Of a DNA stretch of 17,364 nucleotides, positions 7,696-17,338 are shown piece by piece. Position 1 is the first letter of the stretch. Each line of letters begins with the position of its first letter. Source of the stretch: Nitrososphaeraceae archaeon (GTDB lineage: Archaea; Thermoproteota; Nitrososphaeria; Nitrososphaerales; Nitrosopumilaceae); NCBI GenBank assembly GCA_025922755.1, contig JAICHE010000005.1, positions 1 through 17,364 on the forward strand, in the 5' to 3' direction. The notes under the pieces were generated by a model. It searched no databases, was not told the DNA's origin, and saw only the letters and a program-made list of their open reading frames with translations. The translations under genes were made by a program, and so were the position numbers.

Positions 7696-9565
7696 AGTAA
7701 TAGGAATCGATTTAGGAACAAGTAATTCGGCTGCTGCCGTAATTATGGGTGGAAAGCCCACAATTATCCCTGCTGCCGAAGGTGCCACTGTAGGAGGAAA
7801 GGCATTTCCCTCAGTAGTGGCTTTTTCAAAAGATGGAGATCTTCTTGTTGGTGAACCAGCTCGAAGACAGGCTGTAACTAATCCTGATAATACTATTGTT
7901 GCTGCAAAAAGAAAAATGGGAAGTGATCATGTTTTTAAGATTCAAGGAAAAGATTACAAACCTCAACAAATTTCCTCATTCATCCTTCAGAAAATTAAAA
8001 AAGATGCTGAAGCGTTTGTTGGAGAAACTGTTGAAAAAGCAGTGATAACAGTCCCTGCTTATTTTGATGATAATCAGAGACAAGCTACAAAAGATGCAGG
8101 TACTATTGCCGGCTTAGATGTTGTAAGAATAATTAATGAACCAACAGCTGCGTCATTAGCTTTTGGTTTAGACAAAGCCAAAGAAGACATGAAGATCCTT
8201 GTCTTTGATTTTGGTGGAGGAACTTTAGACGTCACAATCATGGAAATGGGTGGTGGTGTTTTTGAGGTAATGAGCACTTCTGGAGATACTCAATTAGGGG
8301 GAACTGATATGGATAAAGTCATTATCGATTACGTAGTTGATGAATTCAAAAAGAAAGAAGGATTAGATCTTTCTCAAGACAATACCGCAATGACACGAAT
8401 TAGAGAGGCGGCCGAAAAAGCAAAAATCGAACTGTCTACTGTCATGGAAACTGACATCAACCTTCCATTTATTGCTCAAGATCCATCAGGAGCAAAGAAT
8501 CTTGAATTAAGAATTACAAGAGCAAAACTAGATGAACTAATTGGACCTATTATTGAGAAATGTAAACCTTCCATAGAAAAAGCTCTTGAAGATGCTAAAT
8601 TATCCAAATCAGACATTAATAAAATAGTAATGGTAGGGGGACCTACAAGAATACCATTAGTAAGAAAATTTGTAAGCGAAGTAATTGGAAAAGAAGTTGA
8701 ATCTGGAGTCGATCCTATGGAGGCAGTTGCTATGGGAGCAGCAATTCAAGCTGGTATTATTGCCGGAGACGTAACCAGTGACATTGTATTATTGGACGTA
8801 ACTCCATTAACCCTGGGAATCGAGACTATGGGAGGAGTTCGAGAACCTCTCATTGAGAGAAATACAACAATTCCAACATCAAAAAGTAAAGTTTTCACTA
8901 CAGCTGCCGATAATCAAACTGCTGTAACAATACATGTGGTCCAAGGAGAAAGACCTATGGCAAACGACAACGTTTCTCTAGGAAGCTTTAATCTAACAGA
9001 TCTACCTCCTGCACCAAGGGGTGTTCCACAAATAGAAGTAAAATTCGATATTGATGCAAATGGAATTATCAATGTAACAGCAAAGGACCTTGGAACTCAA
9101 AAGGAAGCAACTATTACAATTGAATCATCAACAAAACTATCTAAAGATGAAATAGAAAAACTCAAAGAAGATGCAGAGAAATTCTCTGAAGAGGATAAAA
9201 AGAAAAAAGAAAAAATCGATCTTAGAAATGAAGCTGAAAGTTTTATTTACACTACTGAAAAATTAGTTAATCACGATCTTAAAGACAAAATTACTCAAGA
9301 GCAAGGAATCAAAGTAACTGATGCTGTAAAAGAAGTCAAAGAAGTATTGGATAAAGATATAGAAGAACTTAAACCAAAATTAGAGGCATTAAAAACAACT
9401 GTAAATGAGATAACTACAGAGCTTTACAAAAATGCCACACCTCCTCCAAGTGCAGACCAAGGAGGGACAGAGCAACAAGGACAAGCCACCGGGGAACAAC
9501 AGGAACAAACTTCCAGCGAGCAGAAATCTGAATCCTCGTCAACTGAAGAAACAAAAAATAACTAA
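7688..9565 (+). CDS. dnaK: DnaK (Hsp70) chaperone
   Basis: This is a full-length 625-residue Hsp70. The ATPase domain shows phosphate loop 1 GIDLGTSNS (6-14), VITVPAYFDDNQRQATKDAG (119-138), NEPTAASLAFG (150-160), the second phosphate loop FDFGGGTLD (173-181) and GGPTRIP (317-323). The interdomain linker is VLLDV (367-371), followed by the substrate-binding domain with PAPRGVPQIEVKFDIDANGI near 441-460. It lacks the insertion of about 24 residues present in proteobacterial DnaK after the KR segment near residue 75. It carries four extra residues (ATVGGKAF in place of four) after AAEG near residue 32. The C-terminal tail (about 584-625) is rich in Gln, Glu, Ser and Thr and probably disordered. 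It works with GrpE and DnaJ encoded on either side. Confidence 0.98.
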   Translation: MTKVIGIDLGTSNSAAAVIMGGKPTIIPAAEGATVGGKAFPSVVAFSKDGDLLVGEPARRQAVTNPDNTIVAAKRKMGSDHVFKIQGKDYKPQQISSFILQKIKKDAEAFVGETVEKAVITVPAYFDDNQRQATKDAGTIAGLDVVRIINEPTAASLAFGLDKAKEDMKILVFDFGGGTLDVTIMEMGGGVFEVMSTSGDTQLGGTDMDKVIIDYVVDEFKKKEGLDLSQDNTAMTRIREAAEKAKIELSTVMETDINLPFIAQDPSGAKNLELRITRAKLDELIGPIIEKCKPSIEKALEDAKLSKSDINKIVMVGGPTRIPLVRKFVSEVIGKEVESGVDPMEAVAMGAAIQAGIIAGDVTSDIVLLDVTPLTLGIETMGGVREPLIERNTTIPTSKSKVFTTAADNQTAVTIHVVQGERPMANDNVSLGSFNLTDLPPAPRGVPQIEVKFDIDANGIINVTAKDLGTQKEATITIESSTKLSKDEIEKLKEDAEKFSEEDKKKKEKIDLRNEAESFIYTTEKLVNHDLKDKITQEQGIKVTDAVKEVKEVLDKDIEELKPKLEALKTTVNEITTELYKNATPPPSADQGGTEQQGQATGEQQEQTSSEQKSESSSTEETKNN

Positions 9566-9582
9566 TTTTGAAAAATCGATCG

Positions 9583-9590
9583 TTTATACA
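9583..9590 (+). promoter_or_regulatory. TATA box of dnaJ
   Basis: TTTATACA lies between dnaK and dnaJ with its centre about 28-29 nt before the dnaJ ATG. There is no Shine-Dalgarno match in front of dnaJ. Together these suggest a separate leaderless dnaJ transcript in addition to any read-through from grpE-dnaK. Confidence 0.5.
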
Positions 9591-9614
9591 CCAATAATAA
9601 CTAAAGAATAATTC

Positions 9615-10694
9615 ATGGCTGCAAAACGAGATTATTATGAAGTTTTAGGAGTTTCAAAGGATACTCCTATCAATGAAATAAAATCACAGTATAGGAAACT
9701 AGCTTTAAAATTCCATCCTGACCGAAATAAATCTGAAGAGGCAGCTGAACACTTTAAGGAAATTTCTGAGGCATATGCAGTTATTTCTGACCCTGAAAAA
9801 AGAAAAATTTACGATCAATATGGACATGCAGGTGTTGATGGAAAATACAGCAGAGATGATATTTTCCAAGGCGCAAGTGCTAATTTTAACGATATTTTTG
9901 GTCGTGGCGGTGGAGGATTTGACTCTATTTTTGAATCCATATTTGGAAGAGGAGGTTTTGGTGCACAACAACAAAGAGGTTCTGATCTTCTCTATGAAAC
10001 CTCAATCACCCTAGAAGACGTTTTGTCTGGAAAAAGAATGGAAATTGATTTGAAAAAAACCATTGAATGTAATACATGTAATGGTTCTGGATGTAAACCT
10101 GGAACCTCTCAAAAAACTTGTACTAGTTGCAATGGACAAGGCCAGGTTCGAAAAAGCAGAAGTATGGGATTTGCTTCTTTTGTTACTGTTGAACCATGCT
10201 CATCATGTAGAGGAAAAGGATCTATTGTTGAAACGCCATGTAGTGAATGTAAAGGGAATGGAAAGACAAAAGGAACTAAAAAAATAACTTTCGAAATCCC
10301 TCCCGGAGTGGATAATGGAGATTATACGATTCCTAATGAGGGTGATGAAATTCCTGGTGGTATGAATGGAGATTTGATTGTAAGAATTAGAGTTCAACCA
10401 CATCAGAACTTTAAGAGAGACGGGGCAGATCTTTTTTATGACCAAGATATTTCTATGATTGATGCCACTTTAGGTAAAGAAGTAACGGTTCCAATTCTTA
10501 ATGGATCAGAAAAAATAAAAATTGAATCAGGCAGTCAACCAAATACCATAATCAAAATGAAGGGAAAGGGGTTACCTCGAATGAACTCAAGAGGTAGAGG
10601 TGATCAATATGTTAGAATTGTTGTGAATATTCCAAAAAAACTAAGTAAACACCAAAAAAATCTCCTCGAAGAATTTCAAACTTCATTTGAATAA
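9615..10694 (+). CDS. dnaJ: DnaJ (Hsp40) co-chaperone, type I
   Basis: DnaJ stimulates the DnaK ATPase and delivers substrates. The 359 residues contain all parts of a type I protein. The J domain (about 5-70) has the HPD motif at 34-36, and a Gly/Phe-rich linker spans about 95-120. The zinc domain has four CxxCxGxG repeats (cysteines 152/155, 169/172, 195/198, 209/212), and two beta-sandwich client domains follow to the end. GKGLPRMNSRGRGDQYVRI near the C-terminus is typical. The C-terminus is short, with little dimerisation tail beyond EEFQTSFE. The 49-nt gap after dnaK contains its own TATA box. It is convergent with a small minus-strand gene 30 nt downstream. Confidence 0.97.
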   Translation: MAAKRDYYEVLGVSKDTPINEIKSQYRKLALKFHPDRNKSEEAAEHFKEISEAYAVISDPEKRKIYDQYGHAGVDGKYSRDDIFQGASANFNDIFGRGGGGFDSIFESIFGRGGFGAQQQRGSDLLYETSITLEDVLSGKRMEIDLKKTIECNTCNGSGCKPGTSQKTCTSCNGQGQVRKSRSMGFASFVTVEPCSSCRGKGSIVETPCSECKGNGKTKGTKKITFEIPPGVDNGDYTIPNEGDEIPGGMNGDLIVRIRVQPHQNFKRDGADLFYDQDISMIDATLGKEVTVPILNGSEKIKIESGSQPNTIIKMKGKGLPRMNSRGRGDQYVRIVVNIPKKLSKHQKNLLEEFQTSFE

Positions 10695-10724
10695 TTAAAA
10701 AAATCTGCCAATCTAAATACAAAA

Positions 10725-10895
10725 TTAATTTTGTTTTTTGATAAAATCTCTAATTATTACTTGATGACCTTTTCTAACATGTAAAGAATGACCTGATTTC
10801 AAAATTTCATTAATTTTTTCATAATCATAATATTTTGTATTGTATCGTCCCAGAATTTTTTTACAATTACTACAATAGATTTCTCTGAATTTCAT
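10725..10895 (-). CDS. Small CxxC protein, 56 residues, function unknown
   Basis: This short minus-strand frame runs from ATG at 10895 to TAA at 10725. The product begins MKFREIYCSNCKKILG and ends with RDFIKKQN. The N-terminal YCSNCKK (Cys8, Cys11) looks like half of a zinc ribbon. The second half has no cysteines but contains His36, His39 and His44 (HSLHVRKGH), which could complete a CCHH-like site. Its composition is basic and aromatic, as in small nucleic-acid- or ribosome-associated proteins, but I do not recognise a family. It fills most of the space between dnaJ and tRNA-Leu, and a TATA-like run lies about 31 nt upstream. Codon use resembles its neighbours. The alternative is a chance frame, which the well-placed CxxC makes less likely. 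Confidence 0.6.
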   Translation of the reverse strand: MKFREIYCSNCKKILGRYNTKYYDYEKINEILKSGHSLHVRKGHQVIIRDFIKKQN

Positions 10896-10920
10896 TTGTC
10901 ATTCCTTTTTTATTGAAACA

Positions 10921-10930
10921 AATTTTAAAA
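10921..10930 (-). promoter_or_regulatory. Possible TATA box of the small CxxC gene
   Basis: On the minus strand this reads TTTTAAAATT, centred about 31 nt before the ATG at 10895, which would give a leader of only a few bases. The surroundings are very AT-rich, so a chance match is possible. Confidence 0.35.
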
Positions 10931-10976
10931 AACCAAGTAATAAAGAAACTTATTCTAGATTTTTGAATTCAAAATT

Positions 10977-11061
10977 GCGGGAGTCGCCCAGCCTGGCCAA
11001 CGGCGTAAGGTTCAGATCCTTATCTTTTAGGAGTTCGTGGGTTCAAATCCCACCTCCCGCA
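10977..11061 (+). tRNA. tRNA-Leu (anticodon CAG)
   Basis: This is an 85-nt class II cloverleaf. The acceptor stem GCGGGAG/CTCCCGC has discriminator A at 11061. The D arm contains a GCC/GGC stem and a large loop, and the anticodon stem is TAAGG/CCTTA. A 14-nt variable arm (11023-11036) and the T stem GTGGG/CCCAC with a TTCAAAT loop follow. The anticodon loop TTCAGAT gives CAG at 11013-11015, decoding CUG. No CCA end is encoded and I see no intron. It ends 13 nt from the stop codon of the convergent gatE. Confidence 0.95.
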
Positions 11062-11074
11062 TAAAATTTCTCAA

Positions 11075-12976
11075 TTAATTTCCCAAAATTTTCTTGATAT
11101 TTTTTAAGAGGAGTTTATTTATCATCTCCCCTGAGGCTTTTCCTCTTAAATTTTTCATAGCAATTCCCATTAAAGGACCAATGGCCCTTTCTTTTTGATT
11201 TTCAATAATTCCTTTGTTTTCATTGCTTATTTTTTCAATTATTTCCTCTAATTTGGCCTCATCCAGTGTCTCAATCGAGGTATTCTTGATGGCCTCATCT
11301 AAAGAATTGGATTTTCCTTCCATTATGTTTTCAAAAATTATTTCAATTGATTCTTTTGTTATTTTTCCATTTTGCAAGTATTCAAATGTCTTTTCTATCT
11401 CTTCATTGGTGAGTAGCTTTGAATTCAAACCATTTCTCTCTAAATTGGTAATAGAAGAACATAAGATAGATGCAACAAAGGTTGGATTGATTTGAGGTTT
11501 TGAAGATATTTTTTCAAATAAATCAATATACTTGGAATCAAAAACTTGTTCAGCTAATTGAAAATTCAAGTTATATTTTTCATGCAGTTCCTTAAGTGAC
11601 TCGTCCCATGATTTTGGTATATTCTTCTCAGCAACTTCTAATTCTTTTTTTGTTACAATGATTGGTGGCACATCTGTTTCAGGATACATTCTTGATGCTC
11701 CAGGTCGAGGTCTAAGAAATACTGTATCACCATTAGGAGTTGCCAATCTAGTTTCAGCAATAACTCCCTTGTTTGCAAAATTGATTCGATTTATGATTGA
11801 TTCAATAGCCAAATCAATTTTTACTGCTGGAGCGGCAATAATTAAAAACGCATCATTTTCATTAATTTTCAAAAGATTTTTTACAATTTCTATGTCCTTT
11901 TCTTCTATGCCGTAATTAGGTAATTCATCGGAATGAAAAACTCCACCAATTCCATAAAATTTTACTAATTGTCCGATCTCTTTTCCTAATCTAATTCCTT
12001 CATATGGAGAATAACCAAACATTCCTGCAAAGTCGGGAATTTTTAATACCTTTATTATCGAATTATCTTTAAGAGCTTTTTGAATTATTTTTGATTTACA
12101 ACTTTTCCAATCATCGGTTATTTCCCGAACAGAATCTTTAGTAATCTCTTCAAATTTTGATTTTTTTAATTTCTCTGCAATTTTGATTAAACCATACTGT
12201 CTTTTAGCCTCAAATTCTACTATTTTTTCAAGTTGATCTAGTTGCTGTACTCCTTTTACTTCTACTACTGCACCTCCATCTTTTACAGATACATTAACAT
12301 CTTGTCGTATAGATCCTATTCCTCTGGTAACTTTTTTTGTACTTCTTAGAAGCTTACCAAGGGATAATGCAATTTTTTTAATTTGTGATGGTTTTCCTTC
12401 AACTGGTTCTAAGGCAATTTCAACTAGGGGAACTCCAAGACGATCAAGACTGTATTCTCTAATTGATCCTTGATCTCCAATTAGTTTTGCAGCATCTTCC
12501 TCCAAGCAAATTGATTGAACTCCAATTTTTTTTCCTTCCACTTCAATGAATCCTCCCTGTGAGATTAACATGGTTCTCTGAAAACCAGTTGTGTTAGAAC
12601 CATCAATTACAGTTTTTCTCATTGGATAAATTTCACTAAAAATATTTGATTTTAATGAAGAAGCAATAATCAAAGCCAAATTTTTAGCATCTTTATCTAA
12701 ATTGTGAGGAGGTTCTTCATCTTCTTCCACAAGACAGCTACTCTGAGAATTTGCATAGTAAGAAATAATTTTTGATTTCGATTTTTCAAACAGTGCTGCT
12801 GGGTCATATTCTCCTAATTCACTTTTTACAGCACGTAATTTTCTTTGAAATTTTTTAGTATATTCATCTGACTCTATGGGTGGACAATTACAAAATAATT
12901 TTTTATTAGTATTCAACTGTTGATGAATCTCTAATCCAACCTTTACTCCCGCATCTTCAAAAGAAAATTCACTCAT
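11075..12976 (-). CDS. gatE: Glu-tRNA(Gln) amidotransferase subunit E
   Basis: GatE is the archaeal GatB-family subunit that binds misacylated Glu-tRNA(Gln), activates its glutamate with ATP and transfers ammonia supplied by GatD. The 633 residues begin with the family start KVGLEIHQQLNT (12-23) and contain a CNCPP stretch (29-33). The catalytic cradle includes RQDVNVS (224-230) and EVKGVQQLDQLEKIVEFEAKRQ-like sequence (239-260). The insert at about 295-420 has the AspRS-like GAD domain that distinguishes GatE from bacterial GatB (GVFHSDELPNYG, 345-356), followed by RMYPETDVPP (429-438). The C-terminal helical and YqeY-like tail ends in GPLMGIAMKNLRG (600-612). It lies 13 nt after gatD with a Shine-Dalgarno site between. 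Confidence 0.97.
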   Translation of the reverse strand: MSEFSFEDAGVKVGLEIHQQLNTNKKLFCNCPPIESDEYTKKFQRKLRAVKSELGEYDPAALFEKSKSKIISYYANSQSSCLVEEDEEPPHNLDKDAKNLALIIASSLKSNIFSEIYPMRKTVIDGSNTTGFQRTMLISQGGFIEVEGKKIGVQSICLEEDAAKLIGDQGSIREYSLDRLGVPLVEIALEPVEGKPSQIKKIALSLGKLLRSTKKVTRGIGSIRQDVNVSVKDGGAVVEVKGVQQLDQLEKIVEFEAKRQYGLIKIAEKLKKSKFEEITKDSVREITDDWKSCKSKIIQKALKDNSIIKVLKIPDFAGMFGYSPYEGIRLGKEIGQLVKFYGIGGVFHSDELPNYGIEEKDIEIVKNLLKINENDAFLIIAAPAVKIDLAIESIINRINFANKGVIAETRLATPNGDTVFLRPRPGASRMYPETDVPPIIVTKKELEVAEKNIPKSWDESLKELHEKYNLNFQLAEQVFDSKYIDLFEKISSKPQINPTFVASILCSSITNLERNGLNSKLLTNEEIEKTFEYLQNGKITKESIEIIFENIMEGKSNSLDEAIKNTSIETLDEAKLEEIIEKISNENKGIIENQKERAIGPLMGIAMKNLRGKASGEMINKLLLKNIKKILGN

Positions 12977-12982
12977 TTTTTA

Positions 12983-12987
12983 CCCTC
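12983..12987 (-). promoter_or_regulatory. Shine-Dalgarno site for gatE
   Basis: On the minus strand GAGGG lies 6 nt before the gatE ATG, in the 13-nt gatD-gatE gap. It supports the ATG at 12976 and translation of gatE from a joint gatD-gatE mRNA. Confidence 0.5.
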
Positions 12988-12989
12988 TT

Positions 12990-14279
12990 TTATTTTGACA
13001 TTTCAGAGGAAATATTCTCAAGCATTATTTTCTTTATTTCCTCAGGATTGTCTGAATTACCTAAAACCCACATTGCTTTTACCAAAGCAACTTCTGGAAT
13101 CATATTCTCTAAGGGAACTATTCCTAAATTAAGTAAATCCCGACCACTTTCGTAAACCGTCATGCCTACTCTCCCATCAATACACTGAGAAGTCATTCCT
13201 AGAAAAATTCCCTTTTCGTGGGCTTTTTTTACATTATCATACAAAATTTTACCAATATGCCCAAGACCAGTACCCTCAAAAATAATTGCCCTGTAATCCA
13301 TATCAATAATTTTTTCCAAAAGATCTGCTCTATATCCTGGATAATATTTTACCAAAGCTACCCTGGCATCCAAATTAATTTTGGGAGTAAATTCACTTGT
13401 CTTAAAATAATCATCTTTGGCATTCTTTTGAATTTTATCATCAATAATTAGGTAAGCTGGATTGTCTCCAATCGTTTCAAAAGCACTTCTTTTACTGGTA
13501 TGATTTTTTCTTACCCTAGTGCCATAATGACAAGAAATAGTTTCATCGCTTTCATCATGATGCATTACAACATAAACGCCATTAGTTTTACATTCAACAA
13601 GAAATCTAGTTGCACCAATAAGATTTAGTGCTGCATCAGATGAAGCACGATCAGAAGATCGTTGTGAACCTACAAGAACAACAGGAATTGGATACCCTGC
13701 TAAAGCAAAGGAAAGAAAGGATGATGTATAATGCATTGTATCTGTCCCATGAGCAATAATAATACCAGAATACTTTGAATCAGCAAACTCTACTAACTTG
13801 TTTGCAATTTGTAACCAGTGATCTGGCATAATATTTTCAGAATATTCAGAAAACAAAACTTCAGTGTCAATGTTTGCCATTTTAGAAAGCTCTGGTACTG
13901 AAGAATTCAATTCTTCAGCTGTTAAAATTGGGGTAACTGCACCTGTTCTATAATCTACTTTACTTGCAATGGTTCCACCTGTGGACAAAAGAAGAATATT
14001 TGGAAGTGAAGGGTTTTTCTTTATTTTTTGTTCTATATTTCTAATTTTTTCAGAAGAAGACAATTTTTCTACTTTAGAAATTTGGTCTAAGTCTAAACCA
14101 ATATTGTAACCGCTATTCAATTTAAGAACAATATGTTTGTCATCCTGGTGTTCATATCTGGGCATAATTATTCCAGAATATGTTAAATCTGATGTTATTT
14201 TGACTGAATCTCCAACTACCAAATTATTGGATTTTAGAAATTCTAAAGAGGTTCCTCTATAACCAGTATATTCAGGCAT
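12990..14279 (-). CDS. gatD: Glu-tRNA(Gln) amidotransferase subunit D (asparaginase-type)
   Basis: GatD hydrolyses glutamine to release ammonia, which passes to GatE. The 429 residues have a small N-terminal beta-barrel domain (about 15-75), as in other GatD proteins, then an L-asparaginase I domain. Catalytic residues visible by family comparison are Thr103 in STGGTIAS, Thr179-Asp180 in AHGTDTMH, and the lysine in the RVRKNHTS segment (Lys258). The SSDAALNLIGA stretch (213-223) and the C-terminal GLGHIG loop are also typical. It is the first gene of the gatD-gatE pair. A TATA box centred 27 nt before the ATG, within the short gap after Cdc48, indicates its own leaderless promoter. Confidence 0.97.
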   Translation of the reverse strand: MPEYTGYRGTSLEFLKSNNLVVGDSVKITSDLTYSGIIMPRYEHQDDKHIVLKLNSGYNIGLDLDQISKVEKLSSSEKIRNIEQKIKKNPSLPNILLLSTGGTIASKVDYRTGAVTPILTAEELNSSVPELSKMANIDTEVLFSEYSENIMPDHWLQIANKLVEFADSKYSGIIIAHGTDTMHYTSSFLSFALAGYPIPVVLVGSQRSSDRASSDAALNLIGATRFLVECKTNGVYVVMHHDESDETISCHYGTRVRKNHTSKRSAFETIGDNPAYLIIDDKIQKNAKDDYFKTSEFTPKINLDARVALVKYYPGYRADLLEKIIDMDYRAIIFEGTGLGHIGKILYDNVKKAHEKGIFLGMTSQCIDGRVGMTVYESGRDLLNLGIVPLENMIPEVALVKAMWVLGNSDNPEEIKKIMLENISSEMSK

Positions 14280-14301
14280 TTATGAGAATTACTTTTTGTC
14301 T

Positions 14302-14310
14302 ATTTAATAA
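14302..14310 (-). promoter_or_regulatory. TATA box of gatD-gatE
   Basis: On the minus strand this reads TTATTAAAT, centred about 27 nt upstream of the gatD ATG. It fits transcription starting at the ATG. The element sits in the 34-nt gap directly after the Cdc48 stop codon, so gatDE need not depend on Cdc48 read-through. Confidence 0.5.
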
Positions 14311-14313
14311 AAA

Positions 14314-16500
<2,187 letters not shown>

Positions 16501-16520
16501 AAAGGAAATTCAGTCGTCTA

Positions 16521-16530
16521 ATTTTTATAC
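16521..16530 (-). promoter_or_regulatory. TATA box of the Cdc48 gene
   Basis: On the minus strand this reads GTATAAAAAT, preceded by a purine-rich AAAG that resembles a BRE. The centre is about 25 nt before the ATG at 16500, so the transcript is probably leaderless. It is one of the clearest promoters in the window. Confidence 0.6.
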
Positions 16531-16570
16531 CTTTGTGGTGTTTTTGCTGGAAACATAATAGAATCACAAG

Positions 16571-16578
16571 ATTAAAAT
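16571..16578 (+). promoter_or_regulatory. TATA-like box of the uL2 gene
   Basis: ATTAAAAT is centred about 29 nt before the TTG start of uL2. It is separate from the Cdc48 TATA box about 50 nt away, so the two divergent genes appear to use different core promoters. Confidence 0.4.
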
Positions 16579-16603
16579 CCACAGTAAGCAGGAAACGATC
16601 TAC

Positions 16604-17338
16604 TTGGGTAAAAGACCATTAGTAAGAAGACGTGGCCGTGGAGGAAATCAATTTAGATCTACTTCTACTGGTAAAGTAGGAAAAGAAGCAAAATATCCAC
16701 GTTTTACATTATCTGAGCAACATTCTGGAGAAATAATTGACCTTGTACACGAACGTGGTAGAGAAGCACCACTGGCAAAAGTTAGATTTGAGGATGGTTC
16801 AGTTTCATTTGTACCTGCAGTTCTTGGAACCAAAGTAGGGACAAAATTGGATTTTGGTTTAAAGTCAAAAATTGAACAAGGAAACGTGATTAGTATCCAG
16901 AATATCCCTGATGGAACAATAGTTTGTAATATTGAAAGGCATTTTGGTGACGGCGGAGCAATTGTAAAGTCTGCTGGCACCAATGCAACAGTTTTTTCTC
17001 ATGGTGAGGAGGGTGTAACAGTAAAACTCCCATCTGGTAAATTCATTACATTAAATCCAAAAAACAGAGCAATGATAGGAACTCTAGCTGGTGGGGGTTC
17101 TACAGATAGACCATTTATGCTAGCTGGAAACAAATGGCGTAGTTTCAGGGCCAAAGGACAAAAGTATCCAATTGTTAGGGGTGTTGCACAAGCAGCCTAT
17201 GTTCACCCCCACGGTGGTGGAAGACACCAACACGTTGGCCAAAGCTCTACGGTATCTCGTGATGCTCCCCCTGGTGCTAAAGTGGGAAGCATTGCAGCTA
17301 GAAAGACAGGAAGAGCAAGAATTAAAGAAAGAAAGTAA
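16604..17338 (+). CDS. rpl2: 50S ribosomal protein uL2 (L2)
   Basis: uL2 is a large-subunit protein next to the peptidyl transferase centre, needed for subunit joining. The 244 residues start MGKRPLVRRRGRG, as in archaeal L2. They contain the OB/SH3-like core (about 35-150), NRAMIGTLAGGG (154-165) and the hallmark HPHGGGRHQHVG (201-212), followed by STVSRDAPPGAKVGSIAARKTGR (215-237). The C-terminus ends in a basic ARIKERK. The start is TTG at 16604: it gives the family's usual N-terminus, and no in-frame ATG lies near. The upstream neighbour is the divergent Cdc48 gene, so it does not follow L23 as in the classical S10 cluster. Only 26 nt remain downstream. Confidence 0.97.
   Translation: MGKRPLVRRRGRGGNQFRSTSTGKVGKEAKYPRFTLSEQHSGEIIDLVHERGREAPLAKVRFEDGSVSFVPAVLGTKVGTKLDFGLKSKIEQGNVISIQNIPDGTIVCNIERHFGDGGAIVKSAGTNATVFSHGEEGVTVKLPSGKFITLNPKNRAMIGTLAGGGSTDRPFMLAGNKWRSFRAKGQKYPIVRGVAQAAYVHPHGGGRHQHVGQSSTVSRDAPPGAKVGSIAARKTGRARIKERK

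Noticed and set aside
10896..10976. Second small gene upstream of tRNA-Leu
   Set aside because: The stretch is very AT-rich with frequent stops on both strands. It probably holds only the promoters of the small CxxC gene and tRNA-Leu.
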